Assembly (NCBI GenBank): GCA_027382625.1
Contig: JAJKFJ010014933.1
Coordinates: forward strand, 1-10,825
Source of the DNA: Tetmemena sp. SeJ-2015
Lineage: Eukaryota > Ciliophora > Spirotrichea > Sporadotrichida > Oxytrichidae
Direction: 5' to 3'
DNA: 10,825 nt
The position numbers and the translations under genes were made by a program. Below are positions 1 to 6,735 of the stretch, in pieces (the stretch's first letter is position 1; each line of letters opens with the position of its first letter). The notes below the pieces were generated by a model. The model had not been told where the DNA came from. It was given only the letters and a program-made list of their open reading frames with translations, and ran no database searches.

Positions 1-1594
1 AGTATAAGCAATTTATAAAGTAAGAAAAGTAAAAGCAGAGGCAACTCACACAGAGACTTTCGATACCTAAGAATCTCTCTATTAACCTTATTCATTTATA
101 AGTATAATTTACTGAGGAAGAGTTTGGAAATGATTTATCTCAAGATAGAACTTCCAAAATTTAAAACCCAAATTTATATCAAAGCCAGAATTTTAAGATG
201 ACCCAGCCTATTAAAATTTTGGATGATATTTTCGGAGATGAAGACCAGGAAGAGAGAATGAAACATCATTTTATCTTTTAAGATAAACAAAGACACGCTA
301 ATGTAATAGATAGATAAAAGTTAGGTATGCAAGGAATGACTAGATCTCAGTCAATAGTCGGACTAAAGACCTCTTTTATGAGTAGTAATTTAGATATTGT
401 AATAACTTTACTATGAACAAGAGAAATTCAGAGTCTGTTTTGAATGTAAGAAACTAACATAAGTTAGAAACAGCTATATTGAAGCACAGACCTTCGGTGA
501 ACATTCTGGACAGTATAAAAAGTTTGAAATCCTTGGAAAATAATCCTCCTCACCTTCAGGGTATTACTGCTAATTATTTTGTGCTACTTCTATTGAAATT
601 TTGAACTAAAATGAGAGAAGACGAGGATAGAATTTAATCTCTAAAAGAAAGAAGGAGAAGCAAGCATGAAGAGTTAAAGAAAGCAGGAGTCATACATAAT
701 GAGGCGAAAAGCAAATTGAACTCAGAGAGGAATGAGTTTCTGTTCTCAAACTAAGTCAATCTGTTTCAATCATTCGGATCGCTAAACGAACAGAAAAAGG
801 AGGAGGAGAACCAAAAACCGGACTAAAAGTCTAATCACATAGCATTGAAAAATAAGCAAAAGCCTTAATCTTTACAGAAAATGTCTTAGAGTTAGCTCAA
901 GGCTTATTATGATAAAGCCAAGGCAATTTAAACTGAGATCCAAAAGAATGGAGGTCTACTCAAATTAATTCATCTATTTAAGCTTAAATCAGTTTAAAAG
1001 GAAGATTCATCTCAGAACTCTAAAAGAAGCGAAATTCTTGAAAAATTACTTTAGGGAAACGATTTTAAGTCATCAGGAATACTAAAAAACCTTAATGGCC
1101 AGATGGCTAATAAATTTTCCATTACGAACAAAGTCTTTAAAAATTAAAAATATTTTATGAGTAGCACGATTTGATCTTTACGCCTAGTTCTAAAATTTTA
1201 GATTATATTATTGTGCGCTTTTAAGTAAAAATTGTTCCTCTAATCCTGATATGTTAAAGAGAAGAACAAACTATGGCGAAGAAGGATCTCCTTAATAAAT
1301 GTAGCATGAGGTTCTTGGAAAGTATATAACTCTATCTATGATAAATAAGTTTGAAAAATTGCCAAGAGTTACAAATTTCCTTAAAGAATATAATTATCTT
1401 ATGAATTTAGAGTAATGACATAGATGTAACAGTTTAATGATATTAAAGAGAAAATTAGAAAAGGAAACAGCTAGCTTTTGAGTAGAGATAAGGTCAAAGT
1501 GCTAGGGGGATCTTAATCAGTTTCTACCTTACTGGAAAGCAAGTTGTTTCTTACTCAATCGAATGCCCAAATCGATTCAAAATTAGATAATTGA
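1..1594 (+). CDS. Unrecognised charged, Q-rich protein, 5'-truncated by the window edge, interrupted by 4 candidate IESs
   Basis: The frame is already open at base 3, so the true start lies upstream. The stop is TGA at 1592-1594. TAA/TAG are read as Gln throughout. Four frame breaks or in-frame TGAs (near 390, 590, 1170 and 1415) are all resolved by removing repeat-bounded segments of 14, 36, 43 and 14 nt. This leaves 1485 nt, or 495 codons including the stop. The predicted protein is rich in K, E, S, N and Q. An acidic stretch (ILDDIFGDEDQEER) lies near base 220-260, and a basic, probably helical segment (SLKERRRSKHEELKK) near 640-690. No family motif, signal peptide or membrane helix was recognised. 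It is convergent with the next gene. Confidence that this is coding is high; function is unknown. Confidence 0.8.
385..398 (+). other. Candidate IES 1a, 14 nt, pointer GTAAT
   Basis: GTAAT occurs at 385-389 and 399-403. Removing 14 nt joins the frame ending ...FMSSN to ...NFTMNKRNSES and bypasses the TGA at 414-416. A 47-nt GT-AG intron (385-431) also fits the phase, so this site is ambiguous. Confidence 0.55.
570..605 (+). other. Candidate IES 1b, 36 nt, pointer CTAA
   Basis: CTAA occurs at 570-573 and 606-609. The AT-rich 36-nt segment holds the in-frame TGA at 602-604. Its removal gives continuous ...LQGITAKMREDEDR. A 57-nt GT-AG intron (561-617) is the competing model. Confidence 0.6.
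1152..1194 (+). other. Candidate IES 1c, 43 nt, pointer ATTTTA
   Basis: The 6-bp repeat ATTTTA occurs at 1152-1157 and 1195-1200. Removing 43 nt shifts the frame as required, from the frame stopping at the TGA at 1172 to the downstream one, giving ...FKNQKYFRLYYCALL. Confidence 0.7.
1412..1425 (+). other. Candidate IES 1d, 14 nt, pointer GTAA
   Basis: GTAA occurs at 1412-1415 and 1426-1429. Removing 14 nt joins ...YLMNLE to QQFNDIKEKIRKG and avoids the TGA at 1416-1418. A 47-nt GT-AG intron (1412-1458) also fits but would discard convincing coding sequence. Confidence 0.6.
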
Positions 1595-1720
1595 GGTTCT
1601 TTATTTTAGATATGCTTTGCTTTTTTAAGTCAAATTTGATTTCAAACTATATGGAGAGATTAATGATAAATTATAAATCAATATTAAATTATAAAATTAT
1701 TAGATTATAATTAAAGCTAG
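1595..1720. other. Short AT-rich convergent intergenic gap
   Basis: About 126 bp lie between the TGA of gene 1 (plus) and the TGA of gene 2 (minus). The gap is very AT-rich. I see no gene or RNA and no telomere-like repeat. It must hold both 3' UTRs and any polyadenylation signals. Confidence 0.6.
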
Positions 1721-4249
1721 TCATAGATTAAAAGGGACTTAATTTTATTCAAGTAGATTTTTAACTCTGCTCTGCTCATCTTCACAACGAACCAAAAATT
1801 CTAAAGATTCCTTCATAAAGCAACTTTCTAAATATCTTTGGCATTAACCCTTCCCTTCTCCACCTCCATTACTTACACTTCGCATTTTACTCAGACTATT
1901 ACTGCTACTATTGAAATTACTATCACCATAGAAATATTCAAGCAAACTTAAATTAGATACTTTATTATAAGAAAGGAGCTTCTCCTTGTTAATTTGAATC
2001 CTCTGGGTGGATAAAAAAGAGAAGCGAACTTTCGCAAGAGACATCGACTGTGAGATAGTCATTCTTTCTATGAGAATAAACTACCATCGTCTAAGTCTTA
2101 ATCTCAGATTTAAGAGGCTTGAGAGTATCTTCAAAAGCATGAGTGTTGTAGGAATCAGAACTGTTGGTTATTAGGAAATTCACAGTTTCTAAACTATCAG
2201 CTAGACTTTGAGCAAGTTTAAGTTGCTTTTTGTCTTTCTCACCAGACCCTTGAGGGTGTTGTGTATTGATACGCTTGAGAGTTTTCATGTTATCTAGGTA
2301 TTGAATTTCTTTTTTAAGAAGCTCAGTTGAATCCTCATCAGAGTCAGAATTAGCTCCAGGCTTCTCCGATTATCTTTTCTTGTAATCTTAAATCCAAACA
2401 CCCTTACCGACTACATTTTAAACTCAAGTTAGATGCATATATATTTAGACTGATTTCCTAACTGTCTAATAAACAGACTGATCATAAAATTCTTTCTTCA
2501 TCAAGTTTTCCTTGATATCAGTCTTTAGCAGTTAAGGATTTTGATCTCTTTCATACTCCATTTAGAAAACATCAAGCTCTCCAAAGGGCACTTCATATTT
2601 TCTCCTTACTATGTAGTCATCTTTACTAAGCTTGATCCATTTACCTACTAACCCGTTCCAGAGTCTTTATAGCCTCTTGAGTTCTATTTTACTCTCCCTT
2701 TTAATGACTCTTTCTTGGATTTCATGCTCGTCTGAGTCTTCATCTCTTCCAGGCTTGAAAAGTTTTGGATCTAGTGAAGTCAATAAATGCTCTCTTAAAT
2801 TGAAAGGCGTAACGAAATGGCCCTCAGGTGAAACCTCGAAGGATAGAGGCGTTTCATGTTTAAAGGGATTAGTTTCTAGTATTTGCTCTTGAGTTTAAGG
2901 GTCTTCTGAGAACATGAGCTAATACTTTTGTAGTGGTACCACTCCTATTTAATTAAAGGATTTATACAAATAGACTTTTAAATTTTCTCAATTGTAAAGA
3001 AGTAAGACCCATTTCTTTTTCTGACCCACTTAAGTTCTTGAATAACGATCTCTCTGCTGCTGACTGAAGCTTTAGTCCTCTATCTCAGTTTGCTGAATTA
3101 AATATTTACACGATTTTGAATTATAGATTGCAAATATTATCTATGTTTAGTTAGTATCCACTTGAGAACCTTATCCTTGATTCAACGATTAGTAGTTTGC
3201 TTAATGAGTGTAGGTGCGAGAAAGATCACGCTTTGTCATTTATGCATCATGATTGCTGAGGAATGACTTCCTTCTTGCATCATAGATATAGACGTGTTGA
3301 ATTTCAAGGAAGAAGAGAGAGCCTTCTTTCTCAAACTTAAACTCCAAATAATTATTATGTTTAAGACACACATGTATGATATATTATATTAAAATACTAT
3401 GGCTTGATTTTCTTAGGCTTTTATGGAGGTTATAATTAAATTGGAATTTATTGCAAAGGAGGATTGAGAGGAGGTTCCATTGACTATCTAGAATGCTGGT
3501 TTGACCTCTAATCTTAGATAAACTTTAATTCTATCCTTGATTTAAGTAAATATGATATCATAAATATTAAATATAATGGAGGATTCAAGGGATTGAGGAA
3601 TTAGAGAAGTGGCTCGAGGCTGGACAATAATTTATTCTGAAAATATATTTCCTTGCACTAACAACGAAGCTTATGGATAACTGTCTTCTGTCTACTCTAA
3701 TTGCATTTTATTGATTTCTTAATTTGGCAGGTTAAGAGTAGGTTTACTAAGCCATAAATTAAAATAAAAAAGACACTTTTGTTGTCTAAACTTTCTAGAA
3801 ATATATAAAATATATAAAATAATCAATATATTAATACTTCTACTCTTCTGCCTTCGTCGATATCTTATTTGAATTTTATTGGAGGGGAGATTTGAAGTCT
3901 TCAAAGACCATAATATTTTTCTTATCTCCTTCTTCTTGGAGGAGCGGCGTATTTGATCTTAGACTTTACTTCATGGTTGGTTTTATTAAGGAAATTATCT
4001 CTAAATATATTTGAAGAAATATTTTAAAGGAGAGATTTAACTGTGGAGAGGAAGAATTATGGTCAATAGTCATATCCACTCCTCCTTCAACTATAATATA
4101 AAAAATATTGTGATTTTATAAACCGGCCTAACAGATGGCTTATAACCATCCCTTTGCTCTGTAAAAACTCGCTGCTCATCCTCGTTTCTAAGTTTGTCTT
4201 TTAAGTTTACAACTGCATCCTGCTAAATCTTAGACTTTTAACATCCCAT
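1721..4249 (-). CDS. Unrecognised ~780-aa protein with N-myristoylation-like start, interrupted by ~8 candidate IESs
   Basis: The chosen start is ATG at 4249, giving MGCQKSK. Gly2, Ser6 and Lys7 fit the eukaryotic N-myristoylation consensus, and Cys3 could be palmitoylated. An in-frame upstream ATG at 4312 also exists. The stop is TGA (plus 1721-1723). Removing segments of 20, 14, 9, 14, 29, 9, 51 and 43 nt leaves 2340 nt (780 codons). The N-terminal part has an Arg cluster (APPRRRRQEKYY). A middle part alternates hydrophobic and polar residues, looks beta-rich, and is read in the frame covering about 3810-3390. A charged part follows (KPGRDEDSDEHE, KRESKIELKRLQRLW), and the tail is Ser/Asn-rich. 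No domain was recognised. Between about 3155 and 2985 a second frame is also open, so the exact protein there is uncertain. It is divergent from gene 3, 130 bp away. Confidence 0.75.
2047..2089 (-). other. Candidate IES 2h, 43 nt, pointer CGATG
   Basis: The GC-containing 5-bp minus-strand repeat CGATG starts at 2089 and 2046. Removing 43 nt makes the required frame shift and gives ...SEIKTQTMSLAKVRFSF. A 37-nt GT-AG intron (2084-2048) fits almost as well. Confidence 0.65.
2424..2474 (-). other. Candidate IES 2g, 51 nt, pointer GTTTA
   Basis: GTTTA starts at 2474 and 2423 on the minus strand. The 51-nt segment contains the in-frame TGA at 2426-2424. Removal yields ...FYDQSVQNVVGKGVW. Confidence 0.6.
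2985..2993 (-). other. Tentative 9-nt element 2f, pointer AATT
   Basis: A TGA occurs in frame near 2990. On the minus strand AATT repeats 9 nt apart here. Removal gives ...KWVLLLYNLKVYLYKSF. Alternatives are a 39-nt GT-AG intron (3025-2987), or a 4-nt shift near 3155 plus an 8-nt segment here that uses the other open frame. Boundaries are approximate. Confidence 0.3.
3359..3387 (-). other. Candidate IES 2e, 29 nt, pointer ATAATA
   Basis: The 6-bp minus-strand repeat ATAATA starts at 3387 and 3358. Removing 29 nt joins ...ENQAIVFQYN to NYLEFKFEKEG, restoring a smooth frame. A 28-nt GT-AG alternative is weak. Confidence 0.7.
3817..3830 (-). other. Candidate IES 2d, 14 nt (or 23), pointer TATAT
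   Basis: This is a very AT-rich tract. TATAT starts at 3830 and 3816 on the minus strand, with a third copy at 3807. Removing 14 or 23 nt joins ...DEGRRVEVLIY to the downstream frame ...ISRKFRQQKC and avoids a TGA. The tandem repeats make the exact length undecidable. Confidence 0.55.
3898..3906 (-). other. Tentative 9-nt element 2c, pointer CTT
   Basis: A TGA lies in frame at 3903-3901. CTT copies start at 3906 and 3897 on the minus strand. Removing 9 nt gives ...KYYGLQISPPIKFKQD. The pointer is only 3 bp, and a 45-nt GT-AG intron (3908-3864) also keeps the frame. Confidence 0.35.
4009..4022 (-). other. Candidate IES 2b, 14 nt, pointer ATATTT
   Basis: The 6-bp minus-strand repeat ATATTT starts at 4022 and 4008. 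Removing 14 nt yields ...LNLSFKIFRDNFLNKTNHE. A 41-nt GT-AG alternative spans 4041-4001. Confidence 0.6.
4103..4122 (-). other. Candidate IES 2a, 20 nt, pointer TTTATA
   Basis: On the minus strand TTTATA starts at 4122 and again at 4102. The 20-nt segment is about 90% AT. Removal joins ...YKPSVRPV to YIIVEGGVDMTID. A 56-nt GT-AG intron starting at 4146 is possible but discards a good coding stretch. Confidence 0.65.
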
Positions 4250-4379
4250 TTCTTCTTAATGAATTGTTATAATTTCTCTAAAATGCTAATATGGATGGAC
4301 TTTCTGGCGCATTGTTGAAATATAAAATATAAATTCAATTTAGTGCCATCTTTATAGTTTGAACTTATTCACTTCTCAA
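4250..4379. promoter_or_regulatory. Divergent upstream region of genes 2 and 3
   Basis: 130 bp separate the proposed start codons of two divergent genes. The sequence is AT-rich and contains TATAAAATATAAATT near 4321-4335. This may be a core promoter element, but no ciliate promoter consensus can be asserted from sequence alone. Confidence 0.35.
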
Positions 4380-5531
4380 ATGCAAAATCCTAGTAATTAC
4401 GATGACAATTAAAGTGCCACTCATTCAGAGGATTCATAAGAGTAGGACTTAAGATTATTTAATTTTGAAAAACTGGCAAAAATAAAGGTTATTTATATTT
4501 TTAGGACTAAATGTAAGAGGAGATGATTGGTGAAGAGGGCGAAGAAGAAAGTGAGCCTCAATTAGAAGAAGAGGGAGAGGACGAATAGATGGAAGACTTG
4601 GAAGAGCAAGATAATTCAGAAAGCAGCCACACTCGAACTGAGCAGCATCAAAATGGGGAGCATTCGGTAGACCCCCAAATCTTAAGGGACACCTCTGGCT
4701 TAGTTTATCCTCCTACTCACCTAACTACAACATTTTACAATTAGTCACAATTAAACTCAGAGCATTTGATCTACCCACCAAATGGATCCATCCCCCAACC
4801 TTAATTCATACACACCCTTCATTCAGATAACATGCATTAAGAAGGCCTTGAAAAGAGAGAGTTCTATATTGAAGAATAATTAAACAGTAATGAGAGTAGT
4901 CAAATCAAAAATATTTAAACTCCAATTAATTAGCACTCTTAGGTCCCTCAAACCCCTAATTAAGCCAATAATTCGTAACAGTAAATTCCAGATGTGGAAC
5001 GCATATTAATTCAGCTGAAGGAAATCACATAGAAGCTTGCACCTCCAAATCTATCCTTTGTGACTACGCCAAATGCGCAAACTATGAATTCCTATCAGCA
5101 GCACGCTCAGTCCTCACTTCCTCGCTCCGCTTAATAACCTCTCTCGAGACATCCTATTACTTCACCTCAAGCCGGACCCCTCTCTTCTTATCCCCCTGAT
5201 CCCGTTCTATTTTAGAAGGAGTATCAGTACTTAGAGCAGCAGCAATAATAACTCGATGGTTTATGGGAGTGGCTCCAGGATACTCTTTCAATCGATAGAC
5301 TGAGGAGGATGAGTGAAAATATAGAGAGACTGAGTGAGGGTTAACTGGTCTAAAAAGCAAAAGAGATTGAACTTCTTGCCCTCAAACTTGACATAGATTA
5401 GGCTAATGAAATTAATAGAGGTAAAGATTTTAACATAAACTTGCAATAATCATAATTTCAATTAATTTTCTTTGATTGCAGTTTAATTAAAAAGTAATGA
5501 AGAGAGGACGGTTATAGAGTGCGTGTTTTGA
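4380..5531 (+). CDS. Acidic / Q-P-rich protein with C-terminal helical region; 1 IES and 1 spliceosomal intron
   Basis: ATG at 4380 (MQNPSNYDDN). After removal of a 35-nt IES and a 61-nt intron, 1056 nt remain (352 codons), ending at TGA 5529-5531. If the intron is retained, the frame ends at TGA 5498-5500. The N-terminus is strongly acidic (GEEGEEESEPQLEEEGEDEQ). The middle is rich in Q, P, S and N, resembling low-complexity regions of regulatory proteins. The C-terminal third is predicted helical or coiled-coil: a run of five Gln near 5237-5251, then WEWLQDTLSIDRLRRM and charged heptad-like repeats. No catalytic motif, signal peptide or membrane span is visible. About 920 nt run without an IES. 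A nuclear or scaffold role is a guess only. It converges on the MAPEG gene. Confidence 0.8.
4462..4496 (+). other. Candidate IES 3a, 35 nt, pointer ATTTT
   Basis: ATTTT occurs at 4462-4466 and 4497-4501. Removing 35 nt joins ...DLRLFNF to QDQMQEEMIGEE. The best GT-AG alternatives here are only 17-35 nt. The pointer model keeps the Q/E-rich coding sequence. Confidence 0.7.
5421..5481 (+). other. Spliceosomal intron, 61 nt
   Basis: It begins GTAAAG, is AT-rich, and ends in a pyrimidine-rich TTTTCTTTGATTGCAG. It splits a codon (G|TT). It is the most canonical GT-AG intron in the window, and no repeat of suitable phase brackets it. It shows what a true intron looks like here, in contrast to the IES candidates. 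Confidence 0.7.
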
Positions 5532-5789
5532 TTGTATATCTTTCTTAAAGTTTGATATATTTAGATGTTAAGTTAATTAAAGATTAAAAGTAAAAAATGT
5601 TTGAACTTCAAGAAAAATCACAACTATATTTAGCAGGGCAAATTCAAATGTCCAAGTGAAAATAAAAATGACTTGAAGTAAACGTGTTTTATATCAAGAA
5701 CCCTCTATATAGCGAAGGATTTGAGAACTGAAATTGAAGTGAAAGAATTAAATTCAAGAATTAAGGAAGATATCTAGGTTTCAGCTAAA
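5532..5789. other. Convergent intergenic region
   Basis: 258 bp lie between the 3' ends of gene 3 (plus) and the MAPEG gene (minus). The region is AT-rich. A plus-strand frame is open through it from about 5565, but it continues antisense across the MAPEG exon and is not accepted. No RNA gene or repeat array was seen. Confidence 0.5.
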
Positions 5790-6457
5790 TCAATAGACAC
5801 CTGCCATTCTGAGTGGGGAGAGAATTGCGAACACCATAAGCACGAGCTAAGAGAAGAAGTATAGCAAGAATCCTATGAGTCTTCCTTGAGGACCCTTGGA
5901 GGCATATACTTGTAAATAAGAACCTCCAGTAAATAGACTTAAATGACTTTGATTTATCCAATTGCATAAATGCACCTGGCTATGAAATAGACAGAGCCAG
6001 CTCCCACTGCAACCCATTCATATCTTAAGCCTGCAATCAGTAGCCAAGTAATCACAACTGTAGCACCTTCCAAGTAGTTGTAGTGAACTCTTTGAGCATT
6101 ATTGAACTCATAAACAAGTATCATATATACAAATTTAATGATTGCTTTGCCCAGGTTTACCAATTCTTGTAGGGTAGCTTCTATGCATATCTACCGTTGC
6201 CCATATCTGGATAAGCTTCCTTGCTAACCTCAGTGCCTGGGAAAAATTTTTCATGTTCAGCTTGGAAATTTTCCTTCAGGAATTCGGGGGCAAAGTTAAT
6301 TTAAATTTAGCAATTAAATTCATACACAAAAGTGCTTTCTTCTCTAGCTTCCTGCATAGAAGCCAGTGACAGTGAGTTGGAATCCGATTAAAGAAGCAAT
6401 TAGAGCGACCCATTTGTAGTCGTCACTAACCTAGATGATTTGAGCAATGGTTGCCAT
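5790..6457 (-). CDS. MAPEG-family membrane protein (microsomal glutathione S-transferase-like), split by 3 IESs
   Basis: After removal of 37, 47 and 50 nt the gene is 534 nt: 177 codons from ATG 6457 plus TGA at plus 5790-5792. This is a usual MAPEG length. Visible features are TM1 near residues 16-36, a PDMGNGRY loop motif at 71-78, and the family signature FNNAQRVHYNYLE at 90-102 (N, Q-R, H-x-N and E positions). TM2 spans about 104-116. TM3 ends RCIYAIGY at 133-140, followed by GPQGR at 144-148 and TM4 at about 150-168. MAPEG proteins are four-helix enzymes of the ER or outer mitochondrial membrane that conjugate glutathione to lipophilic electrophiles or reduce lipid hydroperoxides. The MGST3-like subgroup is the best guess; the substrate cannot be told. 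It is divergent from gene 5. Confidence 0.92.
5908..5957 (-). other. IES M3 in the MAPEG gene, 50 nt, pointer ATA
   Basis: ATA starts at 5957 and 5907 on the minus strand. Removing 50 nt gives RCIYAIGYASKGPQGR, matching the family's YAIGY...GPxGR spacing. A 53-nt GT-AG intron (5947-5895) gives AIGQIKGPQGR, which is possible but less typical. A 17-nt TATTTAC-bounded removal leaves a poorer loop. Confidence 0.7.
6113..6159 (-). other. IES M2 in the MAPEG gene, 47 nt, pointer TA
   Basis: The segment starts at TA (6159-6158), and the retained TA copy is 6112-6111. Removing 47 nt converts a broken frame into YKNWYEFNNAQRVHYN, exactly the family motif. I found no GT-AG pair that restores both phase and motif. 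This is the strongest argument for DNA-level elimination rather than splicing. Confidence 0.8.
6297..6333 (-). other. IES M1 in the MAPEG gene, 37 nt, pointer ACTTT
   Basis: ACTTT starts at 6333 and 6296 on the minus strand. The in-frame TGA lies inside the segment. Removal gives RRKHFAPEFLKENFQAEH, the expected cytosolic loop after TM1. A 52-nt GT-AG intron fits the phase but would delete the APEFLK residues. Confidence 0.75.
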
Positions 6458-6735
6458 TATTTTCTCTCAGAAGATTATCTTTTAAAACAATTATTTGAGT
6501 ATTAAAGGAGGAGATAGCATTTTTAATGATTTTAAAATGCTTTTATTAGCAATACTTTTGAAATTTCAATCTTAAATTCTCCAATATTTGACCAAATACT
6601 ATCTTTATGATGAAATTGATAAGGAAAAGTTCTAATTAGAGCTCAAACTTGTTTACTTTTGTTTGAAATGCTCTCATTGTTTAGTTATTTACTTTCTATA
6701 TTTCATTTGAATAATCTCTTAATTCTAGTCCATAA
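6458..6735. promoter_or_regulatory. Divergent upstream region of the MAPEG gene and gene 5
   Basis: 278 bp separate the two start codons. The region is AT-rich. I see no further gene, repeat array or recognisable regulatory consensus. It should contain both promoters and 5' UTRs. Confidence 0.45.

Noticed and set aside
1844..2288. Short minus-strand ORFs (65-72 aa) under the standard genetic code
   Set aside because: They are pieces of gene 2 cut at TAA/TAG codons, which encode Gln here, and at an IES boundary.
3370..3660. Minus-strand proline-rich frame (MEPPLNPPLQQ...)
   Set aside because: It is a shadow of the gene 2 frame read one base over. The accepted frame continues smoothly on both sides and joins through the ATAATA-bounded segment.
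5565..5946. Plus-strand frame continuing gene 3 (via a 42-nt GT-AG intron at 5523-5564) with protein-like sequence
   Set aside because: From 5790 on it is exactly antisense to the last MAPEG exon, whose family motifs are unmistakable. The region before that has no convincing coding character.
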